A stretch of DNA of 64,000 nucleotides from Rhizobiaceae bacterium (GTDB lineage: Bacteria; Pseudomonadota; Alphaproteobacteria; Rhizobiales; Rhizobiaceae), in assembly GCA_905339215.1 (NCBI GenBank), contig CAJPFN010000024.1, forward strand, positions 1-64,000, in the 5' to 3' direction. The notes beneath the pieces were generated by a model. That model did not search any database. It saw only the letters and a program-made list of their open reading frames with translations, and was not told the origin of the DNA. The stretch's first letter is position 1, and every line of letters begins with the position of its first letter. Shown here one piece after another: positions 55,679-64,000 of the stretch. The position numbers and the translations under genes were made by a program.

Positions 55679-55745
55679 GATAACACCCGAGCAATGTAGA
55701 TCGCCGCATGATCCGGGTAGCGGATCAAGTCTCGATTCAGGATAA

Positions 55746-56150
55746 ATGTCTATGAGGCGGCAGATCCGACCATTCGTCGTGGAGGTGAAGAAGAAGCGTG
55801 GCAATGCTGTATGGAAGCAATCCATCTGGGGTGGACTGGATCTGTCCGTCATCGCCGCCGAAACGACCGAGAAACTGCAAGAGGTCGAGCCGCGGCAGTT
55901 GCAGGAGAATGCAATCGAACCACCAGCATTGGAGGATGTGACGGTTTCGGCGTCCGGGACGGCGTTGCCCACTACACAGGTCGATCAGGATATCGACGGG
56001 TGTCACACCCAGCATGCACCGAGCGACGAAGTGAACGTTGAAGAGGTCCGTCCAAGGGCGTCTCGCAGGCGACGCGAAGGTGCCGAAACTCTTCCGCGTG
56101 GCGAGCGATGGAAGCGGCGGTTACCGGCGGTACTCCGCGGACGAAAGTGA
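55746..56150 (+). CDS. Unknown protein with basic C-terminus
   Basis: A 134-residue protein (a second ATG lies two codons in). RRQIRPFVVEVKKKRG and SIWGGLDLSVIAAE look like a conserved opening; the tail is Arg-rich (RPRASRRRREGAETLPRGER). No family recognised. It starts 60 bases beyond the IS target duplication, so its promoter region may have been altered by the insertion. Confidence 0.55.
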   Translation: MSMRRQIRPFVVEVKKKRGNAVWKQSIWGGLDLSVIAAETTEKLQEVEPRQLQENAIEPPALEDVTVSASGTALPTTQVDQDIDGCHTQHAPSDEVNVEEVRPRASRRRREGAETLPRGERWKRRLPAVLRGRK

Positions 56151-56190
56151 ACTGCTTCTTGTCCCTACGGCGGCTGCCCGGAGGGACGCC

Positions 56191-56479
56191 TCATTCATAG
56201 CGGGGCCGCTTCTCGGGATAGAATTTTGGAGCGAAGTCTTCGTACACCGCGACCGAATGGCGTCCGCCGCTATAAATAATCGATCCGACATCCGGCCTGT
56301 TCCGTTGCAGGCGCTCCAACAGCCGGTTCGCGCGGCAGGCGACAGCGCAGGCCCTTTCTTCGGTTTTGAACGTGCGCCAAGATGCGCACGAGTCGACCGG
56401 TGTCGTACCACCAGCCGCCTTCCTCGGGACCGCCGTAAGCCCGATCGATCTCGTAAAACGCCAGGACATACGTCGTCAT
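56191..56479 (-). pseudogene. Small unknown plasmid gene, frameshifted
   Basis: The 5' part reads MTTYVLAFYEIDRAYGGPEE up to about RILAHVQ. The natural continuation (FKTEERACAVACRANRLLER, then YSGGRHSVAVYEDFAPKFYP) is in another frame, so one base is gained or lost around 56371-56380. It overlaps the preceding gene by ATGA, so it is the last gene of that unit. Confidence 0.6.
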
Positions 56480-56907
56480 GACGATGCCTCCTCGTGCTGG
56501 GAGCCTGGCTCATCCGGATCGCGGCGTTCCTCGATGATCGCTCTCGCCTTCTCAATCGCGGCGACGGCCTTTGGAAGCCAGCTTTGGAAGTCGACTTGGG
56601 AGAGGCCCATCGGTTGGGCAGGGTAGGCAAGCAGGTCAAGTAAGACAGGGAAGTGATCGACCACGCGGCGCATGGTTTCCTGGAAGTGCGAGGACACCGG
56701 GATTTCTTCGCCCTGGTAGGCGGTCTCCGCACCCTTCCAGAGGCCGGTGATATAGGTCGGCCCGGGGCATTCGTAGTCGGGCAGCTCGCCCGACCAGTCG
56801 TCGTCCTCGATGGCGAGCCTGCATGCCTCCTCGGGTGTCGCCGCGTCGTAGGCGCGCTGCCGGTAGTACGGCATGCGGTAGGTGGCTTCGATGGTGAACT
56901 TGGGCAT
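56476..56907 (-). CDS. Unknown plasmid protein
   Basis: Start at 56907 (MPKFTIEATYRMPYYRQ) after GAGGAG, giving 143 residues. The opening (RAYDAATPEEACRLAIED, DDWSGELPDYECPGPTYI) looks like the small beta-rich proteins common in plasmid leading regions. The C-terminal half is helical and charged. No named domain is known to me. Confidence 0.75.
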   Translation of the reverse strand: MPKFTIEATYRMPYYRQRAYDAATPEEACRLAIEDDDWSGELPDYECPGPTYITGLWKGAETAYQGEEIPVSSHFQETMRRVVDHFPVLLDLLAYPAQPMGLSQVDFQSWLPKAVAAIEKARAIIEERRDPDEPGSQHEEASS

Positions 56908-57505
56908 GGCATTGCTCCTCTGATGAAAAAAAGGCGATGCCCGGCGCGAGGGGCCGGGCAAGAAATCGACGAACGGTGGTGATCGCCAGCAGATTGCGCG
57001 AGCGGCGCAGGTCAGCGCGACCGCAATCATAGCCGATCAGCTTGACAATGCGCTCGCCTCGCCGCTGTGCCTCGATCCAGACAGGATGGGGTTCTGCGGC
57101 GTTGGGGCCGGATTTCGAGCCCTTGATCGCCTGGTCCTGAGGCTTCTGCTTCCACTTGATGCTGCACGACTTCAGGCCGAAGGCGAGAGACGGCAGTGTC
57201 TCGTTAACGATGCAATTGCCGTAGAGGTCGGAGTAGCCCGTGCCGGGAAGGGTGTTTTTCCGGCACAGGATGATGCTTGGCCATGACCACTCGTTAAGAA
57301 CGCGGTTCATGCGGTTCAGATGGTCGAGCGTTGGTGGCTTTTCAGCACACAGGTCCGCGAAGGTGATGATGTCGGGGCGTAGGCCTGCAAGCTTGAGCGC
57401 GATGAGCATCGCCGTGGAGTCGACACCGGCGCCGTAGCAGACGGCGAGCAGCCGACCAGCAAGCGTAGCGCGCAACCGACGCCGCTGTTGGTAGGTGAGC
57501 AGCAT
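56636..57505 (-). pseudogene. PAPS-reductase-like (PP-loop) gene, 3'-truncated
   Basis: The first 170 residues match the PP-loop/PAPS-reductase family: LAVCYGAGVDSTAMLIAL (phosphate-binding loop), PDIITFADLCAEKP, NCIVNETLPSLAFGLKSCS and KWKQKPQDQ. Family likeness stops at about 56990, after GYDCGRADLRRSRN. The frame then runs through a terminator hairpin and out of frame through the next gene to a stop at 56636. The C-terminal third of the enzyme is missing, probably by deletion. Confidence 0.65.
56926..56959 (-). terminator. Rho-independent terminator
   Basis: On the minus strand a GCCCGGC/GCCGGGC stem with a 7-base loop (56939-56959) is followed by ATCGCC and a run of seven T (56926-56932). 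It ends the PP-loop gene unit just before the next start. Confidence 0.7.
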
Positions 57506-57515
57506 GGGGTTTCCG

Positions 57516-57546
57516 AAAAAAATGGAAAGCCCGGCGTGGCCGGGCT
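57516..57546 (-). terminator. Rho-independent terminator
   Basis: On the minus strand AGCCCGGC/GCCGGGCT (57528-57546) with a 3-base loop is followed by TTCCA and seven T (57516-57522), directly after the gene ending at 57581. Confidence 0.75.
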
Positions 57547-57580
57547 CGGTGGTGGATGGGGAATCGGGGCGATCAGATGC

Positions 57581-57973
57581 TTAGGCCGCGCGAGAGCTCG
57601 ACGAGCCGCAGCTTTCGCGGCCGATGCCGGTAATGGCGCGTACGGCGGCGGCGAGTGCCGGAATATCGTCGAGCATGTCGAGAGCGACGAAGTGATTGGG
57701 GCCGCCGGTGTAATCCTTGCGGCCCTTGCAGGTGCGGATCAGGATGCCGTGGCCGGATGACAGGCCGAACTGGCCCACCTGGATGTAGGCGCGCTCGTGG
57801 TGCAGGGTGATCTCGCCGGAAACGGCGATGCCCGCCTTGTTCGATCGGACATCATAGCTACCAGGCTCCAGGCCGAGTTCGCTGGCGAGACTCTTGAGCC
57901 GTGAACGGGCTATTGCGTGAAAGCGCTTCTTCTGCTGTTCGTCGTAGGAGCAGCTCTTGTTCCACTGAAACAT
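57581..57973 (-). CDS. Unknown plasmid protein
   Basis: Start at MFQWNKSCSYDEQQ gives 130 residues; a Met 11 codons upstream is possible. KKRFHAIARSRLKSLASELG, SYDVRSNKAGIAVSGEITLHHE and GILIRTCKGRKDYTGGPNHF are the main blocks. No domain recognised. Bounded by hairpins on both sides, it looks like an independent small gene unit of the plasmid block. Confidence 0.7.
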   Translation of the reverse strand: MFQWNKSCSYDEQQKKRFHAIARSRLKSLASELGLEPGSYDVRSNKAGIAVSGEITLHHERAYIQVGQFGLSSGHGILIRTCKGRKDYTGGPNHFVALDMLDDIPALAAAVRAITGIGRESCGSSSSRAA

Positions 57974-58049
57974 GTTGGTCTCCACGAGACGGCCCGGCGA
58001 CCGCATCAGCGATCCCGGGCCTGTTGTTCAAAATCTGTAGGGGGAAAGG

Positions 58050-58526
58050 TCAGGCGGCTGTGCGCCCTTCGACGGCGTCGGCGCTCACCTCGTCGGCCGT
58101 GATCTCTTCGAGGTAGGCCTTCTGGTACCGGTTACGGGCAAGCCAGAGCTCGGCAGCCTCACGGTTTTCGGCCATATGCAGCAGCTCTGGGCTGGCGCCG
58201 ACGGATTGCAGGACGCGAACCATCCCGATCGCCGGGCGCTCGACGATCTCGAAACGGAGGTCGCTGCCGAGGGAATAGGTGCGCATCACCGTGACCAGGA
58301 TGATGCCGTCCTCACCGAAATTACCCTCGTGCAGGGTGAAGCTGGCCGGCGAACTGTAGGTCGGGCGCTCGCGCGGCGGCTCTTTCTTCATGAGCCGGCC
58401 GACGCCGTTGCGGGTTTCCCAGGCGGCAAGTTTCCTGGTGAAGCGCGATGGCGGTTTGGGCGTTCCGTCCGAATAGCGGATGAGGCTGCCGAGCGGCGCG
58501 TTGTCGTAAACGATTGTTGCGGACAT
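58050..58526 (-). CDS. Unknown plasmid protein
   Basis: A 158-residue protein. MSATIVYDNAPLGSLIRYSD and RFTRKLAAWETRNGVGRL begin it; the middle is beta-rich (SFTLHEGNFGEDGIILVTVM) and the end acidic. No domain recognised. It is followed by a gap of about 45 bases to the next minus-strand gene. Confidence 0.72.
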   Translation of the reverse strand: MSATIVYDNAPLGSLIRYSDGTPKPPSRFTRKLAAWETRNGVGRLMKKEPPRERPTYSSPASFTLHEGNFGEDGIILVTVMRTYSLGSDLRFEIVERPAIGMVRVLQSVGASPELLHMAENREAAELWLARNRYQKAYLEEITADEVSADAVEGRTAA

Positions 58527-58549
58527 GCGTGTTCTCCATTGGGAATACC

Positions 58550-58577
58550 AAAAGGGCCCGGCACAATTGCCGAGCCC
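58550..58577 (-). terminator. Rho-independent terminator
   Basis: On the minus strand GGGCTCGGC pairs with GCCGGGCCC (one T-G pair) around a 6-base loop, followed by TTTT. It lies just after the ParB-like gene. Confidence 0.6.
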
Positions 58578-58600
58578 CGGTGCGGATCGATGAACCCCCG

Positions 58601-60754
58601 CTATTCGGCGGCCAGGACTTGGTTCTTCTCGCCATCGTCGGCGGAGGCGGGTTCTTCCGAAGGAAGATCTGCGTCCTCCGCCAGGAACGCCGGCAGCTCG
58701 GCCGCCTCGTGATCCAAGGCAGTCTCCTCGAGCGTTTCGCCGGACGTCTCGTGGCCGATGGTGGCGGTCGCATCGTCTTCCCCGAGGCGCAGTGGCTCGG
58801 GGAGCCAGTTCGATCCCTCGAGAAGACGGGCAGCCTCCTGGGCCATGCGGTCCTTCTTCAGGTTCTCGATCAGCTCCATGGTCTCCTCGCCGCGAGCCTC
58901 GCGAACGGCCTGCAGGATTCGGGCCTTGGTCACCCTGCCCAGATAGTTGTCGACAGTGGGGGTCCAGCCCGCCGAGACCATGTCGAAGCGGAGTGTGCGG
59001 GCGAGCACGTCTGCGTGAGCAAGCGCCCGCGGCCGCTTGTTCCAGACCTCGAACGCGGCGTTGAGGGAGAGCGAGACGCAGTGTGCGAAGAGCGCCCTGC
59101 GGCTTGCCTCATCGAGGCCAACAAGGAAATCCCAGAGCTCCCCCTCCCCGTCGGGAAGTTCGCGGTCCCAAGCCTCGTGGCGCTCGGCGATCTCCTTTGC
59201 CCAAGGAGTGTCGCCGAGACCCGGGACCTGGCTGAAGCTCGCGCTCGTCAACCTAATCTCAAGGCAGGTATCCTGGGCGAAACGGTAGAAGACCTGCAGC
59301 GCGAGCGCATGCAGGGCTGCGATGAACGCGATGTCCACGTCGCCGGCAAGTGCGTTGCGCAGCGCCAGGGTCCGCTCTGCCGTCAGATCGAAGACCAGGC
59401 GGTCGGGTAGCGGCTTGATCCCCTCGTCCTCGGATTCCTCGCGCGGCTGAGCTGCGCCATTCACCGGCTTTCCGTTGACGACGACGGGGCTCCCGTTGCC
59501 CTCGTGCGAGTAGCTATCGGCATCGCGGCCTTCCGGCCCGTCCTCGCCGGCGTCGTCGATCTCAACGCGAGGCTCATCTTCCGGACGGATGTAGCCCGCC
59601 TCGATCTGAAGCCGGCCATTGGCGGCGAGCGTCACGAAGACACCTGCCAGTGCCTTTTGGGCAGGATCGTAGATGTGAGGCCGATCGTCGAAAGCATCGA
59701 GTTCGGCGCCGAGTTCATCAAGCTTGTTCTCGACCTTCTCGTCCGCCTCCTCTGCCTGGGCATATTCGGCATCGAGCTTGTCGTATTCGGCCTTGAGCGC
59801 CTCATAGCGCTCGATCTCCTCGGTGCTCAGCTCCTGCGGCTCGGCATAGATGCGGCGCATGCCGTTCGTGTGCCCGTAGGGAAAGCTGATCGCCGCTTCG
59901 GCCCACTTCCAGCCCTCGGCGCGGATCGCCTCGGCATCGACCTTCAGCTTTTCGAAAACGAGCTGCTCGAGGAGCGCTGCATCCTGGAACCAGCCGCCGG
60001 AATCCTGCTCAAAGAGATCGCGGAGGATGACGCCGCCAGCCGCCTCATAGGCTTCCGCGCCGACGTACACTGCCCGGCGGTCATCGGCCCGAACTGTGGT
60101 CTCTGTCAGCAGCCGCTTGACGTAGTAAGGCTCCTGCATATGGGTGTTGGCGACGCGTTCCCACACCTGCTCCTGACGCGCATGGTCGTCGGAGATCGAG
60201 AAGGCCATGACCTGTTCGAGGCCGATCTCTTCCTTCTCGTAGAGGTCGAGGAGCTTCGGCGAGACGGATGCGAGCTTCAGACGCTGCTTTACCGTTGCAG
60301 ACGGCACGAAGAAGCGAGCCGCGATCTCCTCGACGTCTAGTCCCTGGTCGCTCAGGGTTTTGAAAGCGTGGAACTGATCCAGAGGATGGAGGTCGACGCG
60401 GCGCACGTTCTCGGCAAGCGAGTCTTCCTCGGCCGAGGTCGTGGCGTCGCGCTTCACGATGCAGGGGATCGGCTCGTTCTTCGCCAGGCGCTTCTGCTTG
60501 ATGAGGATGCCAAGCGCGAGATAGCGGCGTCCGCCGGCAGGTACCTCGAATGTGCCGGTCTCCTCACCGCCCTCGTCGAGCACGGGCCGCACATTGAGGC
60601 TTTGGAGGAGTGTTCGTCTACCAATGTCCTCGGCAAGCTGCTCAATGGACACGCCGTCCTTGATGCGGCGGACGTTCTTCTGGGACAGGACGAGCTTGTC
60701 GTAGGGAATGTTCTCGGCGGCGCTCAATACGATCTTCTTGATAGCCTTTGCCAT
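58601..60754 (-). CDS. Large ParB-like protein
   Basis: Start at 60754 (MAKAIKKIVLSAAEN) behind GGAGAACC, giving 717 residues. The ParB N-terminal domain (NVRRIKDGVSIEQLAEDI, VPAGGRRYLALGILI, SLAENVRRVDLHPLDQ) and HTH (DVEEIAARFFVPSATVKQRL) occupy the first 190 residues. A long acidic coiled-coil middle (about 330-390) and an unassigned C-terminal domain follow. Unlike RepB it has no ParA partner here, so it may be a nuclease-like or DNA-binding establishment protein. Confidence 0.85.
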   Translation of the reverse strand: MAKAIKKIVLSAAENIPYDKLVLSQKNVRRIKDGVSIEQLAEDIGRRTLLQSLNVRPVLDEGGEETGTFEVPAGGRRYLALGILIKQKRLAKNEPIPCIVKRDATTSAEEDSLAENVRRVDLHPLDQFHAFKTLSDQGLDVEEIAARFFVPSATVKQRLKLASVSPKLLDLYEKEEIGLEQVMAFSISDDHARQEQVWERVANTHMQEPYYVKRLLTETTVRADDRRAVYVGAEAYEAAGGVILRDLFEQDSGGWFQDAALLEQLVFEKLKVDAEAIRAEGWKWAEAAISFPYGHTNGMRRIYAEPQELSTEEIERYEALKAEYDKLDAEYAQAEEADEKVENKLDELGAELDAFDDRPHIYDPAQKALAGVFVTLAANGRLQIEAGYIRPEDEPRVEIDDAGEDGPEGRDADSYSHEGNGSPVVVNGKPVNGAAQPREESEDEGIKPLPDRLVFDLTAERTLALRNALAGDVDIAFIAALHALALQVFYRFAQDTCLEIRLTSASFSQVPGLGDTPWAKEIAERHEAWDRELPDGEGELWDFLVGLDEASRRALFAHCVSLSLNAAFEVWNKRPRALAHADVLARTLRFDMVSAGWTPTVDNYLGRVTKARILQAVREARGEETMELIENLKKDRMAQEAARLLEGSNWLPEPLRLGEDDATATIGHETSGETLEETALDHEAAELPAFLAEDADLPSEEPASADDGEKNQVLAAE

Positions 60755-60845
60755 GGTCAGGTTCTCCATGACGGGCGGCCCGGGGCCTCTCCCCGGACCT
60801 TCAAACCCGTCGGGAAACCTCCCTCCCCCCTCTCCCTCTCTCGGC
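60755..60845 (-). promoter_or_regulatory. Leader of the ParB-like gene with hairpin
   Basis: A 6-bp stem (CCGGGG/CCCCGG, 60780-60796) with loop CCTCT lies 26 bases from the start, and a minus-strand GAGGGAGAG run at 60821-60840. Spacing, loop and the GCCCGTC following the stem match the DUF932 leader. Confidence 0.5.
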
Positions 60846-61001
60846 TCGGCGGCACCCGCTGCCGTACGGTGCCCTCCGACCCGTCACGAGAAACGGCGCC
60901 GTCCTCGTGGTCTGGGGGACGGCGCCACAAACTGCGATCAGAAGGAAGAATGAACCTAACGATGCTCGAAGCAGGTACCTGGCGTCGCCGGCATCAGGGG
61001 G

Positions 61002-62198
61002 TCATGCTGCGAGATCCAGAAGCTTTTTTGCCTTGCCCTCCATGTGTAGCCGCACATCCTGATGTGGCTTATCCCGCGCGATACGGGTGATGCCCTGAAC
61101 AAAATCGAAGATCGTCTCCGGGGGGCGACCTTCCTCGAGCAGGACAGTGTCGATGATCTTGGTTGTCTCGGTTTTCGAGAAGCCGCGCTTGCGCAGGAAT
61201 GCCGTGCGGCCCTCGTCATCGCGGGCGACGATGCGCTCCCGCGCTGCCTTAATGCCGTTGACGAACGGCATGGGCGAGGAGTCGGCGAACTGGATCAGTG
61301 CTGGCTCTGCTTCCTGGGCGAACCGCGAGGCGGCGTATTTCGAGTGGCGGATGGTGATCTCCTCGAAATCTTCGACGCCCCACAAATTGCGGTTCTGACA
61401 CACCGCACGGAGATAGAAACTGGCGATGCCGAGGGTGCGAGCCCCGACTTCCGAGTTCCAGCAGTAGAACCCGCGGAAATAGAGATCTGGCTCGCCATTC
61501 GACAGTCTGCCCGCTTCGATCGGATTGAGGTCGTCCACCAGAAACAGAAATACATCGCGATCAGACGCGTAGAGCGTCGTCGTGTCCTTGGTGATGTCGG
61601 CGTTAGGATTGTATATCCGCGTCGACCAGTCGAGCACGCCCGGGACCTTCCAGCGTGTATCGCCGATGCCGTTGCCGGCGATCTTCTGCACGGCTTCGAC
61701 CAGTTCGTGGTCGAAGATTCGGCCATAGTCCGGGCCCGTAACCGCCCGGAGCTCGAGACGGCCGTTGTCGATCTCGAGCGTTTTGACCTGCTCGGCGCGA
61801 TGCGTGGAGAGGCCATACTGCAAATTGATGCCGGCGAGTGCCGCAGGCAATTGGCGCAGGTAGGTCGCGGGTGCGCCGACCAGGCTCGCGAGCTGGCCAA
61901 AACTCCAGTGTGTTGGCGCGACGGGCGCGGGAGCCTCCGGCAGCATCAATGTCAGCCGCTCGGGATTGTCGCGAGAGGCTTCCACACGGATCGCTTCACT
62001 TTCGACGATACGCGTCTTGCTTCGCGCTGATCGCTGCCTCACCGCATTGTTGAGGTCCGTGAGCGACAGGTAGCGTTCGTCATCCGGCCGGTTGAACCAT
62101 TCCGAGGACACGCGGCCGATCCGCTGACCGCGGCTGGCGTCGACCTTGTAGCCATTGCGCGCGTTGTGCACAGGCGCCTGAATTTCCATCTGGGTCAT
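61002..62198 (-). CDS. DUF932 domain protein
   Basis: Start at 62198 (MTQMEIQAPVHNARNG) gives 398 residues. SFGQLASLVGAPATYLRQLP, DYGRIFDHELVEAVQKIAG and FYCWNSEVGARTLGIASFYL are DUF932 blocks, followed by ICRHSKYA-like ITIRHSKYAASRF. DUF932 proteins are phage- and plasmid-borne with no proven activity. It is upstream of the ParB-like gene with a similar leader. Confidence 0.82.
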   Translation of the reverse strand: MTQMEIQAPVHNARNGYKVDASRGQRIGRVSSEWFNRPDDERYLSLTDLNNAVRQRSARSKTRIVESEAIRVEASRDNPERLTLMLPEAPAPVAPTHWSFGQLASLVGAPATYLRQLPAALAGINLQYGLSTHRAEQVKTLEIDNGRLELRAVTGPDYGRIFDHELVEAVQKIAGNGIGDTRWKVPGVLDWSTRIYNPNADITKDTTTLYASDRDVFLFLVDDLNPIEAGRLSNGEPDLYFRGFYCWNSEVGARTLGIASFYLRAVCQNRNLWGVEDFEEITIRHSKYAASRFAQEAEPALIQFADSSPMPFVNGIKAARERIVARDDEGRTAFLRKRGFSKTETTKIIDTVLLEEGRPPETIFDFVQGITRIARDKPHQDVRLHMEGKAKKLLDLAA

Positions 62199-62549
62199 GG
62201 TCTTGCTCCGCGACGGGCGCCGGGAGCCTCTCTCCCGGACCTTTACCCGCCGCCCGCTACCCGCCAGCTCTCTCCCTCTGCCGGCAGCGCCCTGCGCCAA
62301 AGAAGCGGCGCCGCTGCAGCCAGCCGCAGCGCCATCGACACGTTGTCAAGGGTGCTAAGGGCGCACGGTGAATTGCTTAGAGGGAACGGCCTCGGGCTGC
62401 CTACAGGAGGCTCAACGGAGCTTCAGGTCCGCACCGTATTCCTCGGGGGGTTTTTCCTCGTTCCGGCACGGGATCCAGGGAGGGCCAGGTCTGTTCGATG
62501 CTTTAGGGATGGAGCCATCCCGTTGCGTCATCGAGAAAACCGTGAATCA
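62199..62549. other. Divergent region between DUF932 and DUF1173 genes
   Basis: About 350 bases. The left 90 bases form the DUF932 leader: a CCGGGAG/CTCCCGG stem at 62220-62238 with loop CCTCT, and a minus-strand GAGGGAGAG at 62268-62280. The rest must hold the divergent DUF1173 promoter; no clear boxes were picked out. Confidence 0.5.
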
Positions 62550-63806
62550 ATGACAAGCGGAGATGCCGTGGCATCCGGAGCGATGGAGGCGATGCGACGT
62601 TTCAGACTGGCTGACCGCGAGATCGAGGAAACCTCACCTGATCTGCAGGATGCGCTGGCCGATGCGTATCGTCGCCGCATTCGTCCTCTTTGCCTTTGCA
62701 AGGAAGCTGGTCTTGCCATGTACATTGCGCAGGTCGGAGATCAGTACATCGTCAAGCGAATGCCGTTGTCAGGTAGCGCGCACGATGTGACATGCTCATC
62801 TTACGACCCCCCTGATGAGTTGTCCGGCCTCGGCGTCTTGATGGGAAACGCCATTCAGATTGATCCCGAGACCGGGCTGTCGGCGCTAAAGGTTGGGTTC
62901 AGCTTGACGAAACTCGGATCCCGGACAGCTCCAGTCGCTGGTGCGGGCACCGTGGAGAGCGTCATAAGTGATGCGCGAAAACTCTCATTGCGCAGTCTGC
63001 TGCACTATCTCTGGCACCAGGCGGAGCTGACAGCCTGGACCTCGCGCTGGTCGGGAAAGCGGCATTGGTTCAACATCAGATGGCATCTGATCGAAGCGGC
63101 CCGGCAGATGACGGTAAGGGGTGGAATGCTGAGCGATGTGTTATTCGTGCCCGAGCCATTTCGCGCGACGGACAAGGCTGCGATCGAGCAGCGTCGGGCC
63201 GCTGCTCTGGCGCTTGCATTGCAACCGAGGAGCGGTCCGCGGAAACTGATGCTCCTTGTCGGCGAGGTGAAGGATGTCACGCCCGCGCGTAACGGGCATC
63301 GTCTGGTTATCAAGCACATGCCGGACTTTCCATTGATGCTCGACGAAACCCTTCATCGCCGACTCGTGGCTCACTTCGAAAATGAGCTTGCCTTGTGGGA
63401 TGCGGACGAACAATCGCATCTCATGACCATCGCCACGTTCGGCATTGCCCCATCGGGGCTCGCCGTGGTCGAGGAGATCGCCTTTATGGTGGTCGCTGAG
63501 AATTGGGTGCCTTACGATTCGATTTATGAGAAGCGGCTGATCGATGCGCTCGCGAAGCTCAGGGCTCGTAGCGTGAAGGGGTTGCGTTACAACCTGCCCG
63601 CGGGCAAGCCGAGCGCCGTGGCCATGCTTCAGACCGGGAATAGGCCGATCGGCTTGTACATCGTCCCGTTGTCGGCCGAGAGCGGGTATGAGGAGGCGTT
63701 GGACGAAATGATCTCTTCACGGTCCGATGTCGATGCGTGGATATGGAGGATTGCGGATGGTGAAATGCCGCGGTTGCCGATACGCACGGGAATTCGTGAT
63801 CTCTGA
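62550..63806 (+). CDS. DUF1173 family protein, intact copy
   Basis: Start at 62550 (MTSGDAVASGAMEAM), matching the opening of the other copy, gives 418 residues. RPLCLCKEAGLAMYIAQVGD, IVKRMPLSGSAHDVTCSSY with conserved cysteines, and LSLRSLLHYLWHQAEL are shared with the 52727 copy, as is the end DGEMPRLP. The family is of unknown function and typical of alphaproteobacterial plasmids. The Cys pattern (CLC, then C) hints at metal binding. Confidence 0.85.
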   Translation: MTSGDAVASGAMEAMRRFRLADREIEETSPDLQDALADAYRRRIRPLCLCKEAGLAMYIAQVGDQYIVKRMPLSGSAHDVTCSSYDPPDELSGLGVLMGNAIQIDPETGLSALKVGFSLTKLGSRTAPVAGAGTVESVISDARKLSLRSLLHYLWHQAELTAWTSRWSGKRHWFNIRWHLIEAARQMTVRGGMLSDVLFVPEPFRATDKAAIEQRRAAALALALQPRSGPRKLMLLVGEVKDVTPARNGHRLVIKHMPDFPLMLDETLHRRLVAHFENELALWDADEQSHLMTIATFGIAPSGLAVVEEIAFMVVAENWVPYDSIYEKRLIDALAKLRARSVKGLRYNLPAGKPSAVAMLQTGNRPIGLYIVPLSAESGYEEALDEMISSRSDVDAWIWRIADGEMPRLPIRTGIRDL

Positions 63807-64000
63807 TTGCCAACGAGAGGTTGGTGCATGAGCCCCGATTTAGTACCAAATCTGCTCTGACACGTAGTTTTCTCAGCGTTGTGTCGAGAGAACCCACGAT
63901 AGGGGAATGATAAGACTCAGGAGTATTGGCTGATGCAAGAGGTAGATTGAGAGGCTTCGGTTTCCCATCCAAACCAACACCCCTGCGAACCAGTTGTGTT

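Noticed and set aside
1-64000. CRISPR array, rRNA or complete tRNA
   Set aside because: No regularly spaced repeats and no complete rRNA or tRNA sequence were seen on either strand by eye.

Overview
The window looks like a large stretch of a conjugative repABC plasmid (or chromid) from an alphaproteobacterium of the order Hyphomicrobiales (Rhizobiales). The evidence is a complete repA-repB-repC operon with an antisense RNA gene and two parS sites, an Agrobacterium-type VirB/VirD4 type IV secretion system, VirC1/VirC2-like and MOBP-type relaxase genes, high GC content, and many families common on rhizobial plasmids (DUF1403, DUF736, DUF2493, DUF932, DUF1173). No rRNA, complete tRNA or CRISPR array was seen.

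Layout. 0.1-3.8 kb: an ietA/ietS-like AAA ATPase plus subtilisin-like protease pair (plasmid stability and phage defence family), followed by a fragment of a sacsin-like ATPase gene. 4.2-6.3 kb: two overlapping genes with nuclease-like features (a DUF3883 protein and a possible PD-(D/E)xK protein), perhaps a defence pair. 6.4-7.3 kb: a membrane-anchored RES-domain protein. 7.3-13.0 kb: ScpB-like and DUF1403 genes and two tyrosine recombinases separated by a perfect palindrome and an unknown gene. 13.0-16.9 kb: repABC. 16.9-20.1 kb: a four-gene operon of response regulator, FkbM-type methyltransferase, molybdopterin-oxidoreductase-like exported protein and sensor kinase. 20.7-23.1 kb: a TrbM-like gene and three tandem exported SNase-like proteins. 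23.2-36.0 kb: virB1-virB11 and virD4, with a second lytic transglycosylase inserted after virB4. 36.0-37.3 kb: a RES/Xre toxin-antitoxin pair. 37.9-42.6 kb: relaxase, MobC, a readable oriT (inverted repeat plus TATCCTG nick site), and virC1/virC2-like genes. 42.7-63.8 kb: an accessory block of unknown-function plasmid genes, nearly all on the minus strand, with an IS256-family insertion carrying an 8-bp target duplication, two frameshifted genes and one truncated gene.

How it works together. The predicted nick polarity means the plus strand would enter a recipient starting at about 41358 and moving rightwards. The 42-62 kb block is then the leading region, and its minus-strand genes use the transferred strand as template. 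This fits a role in early establishment or anti-defence: the block holds a DarB-like methyltransferase-helicase, two SLOG-fold proteins, a Toprim protein, a ParB-like protein, DUF932 and DUF1173. A 103-base near-perfect hairpin upstream of the DUF736 gene, and shared hairpin leaders upstream of the ParB-like and DUF932 genes, are candidate control elements. The left half supplies replication, segregation and stability, and the centre supplies the transfer machine.
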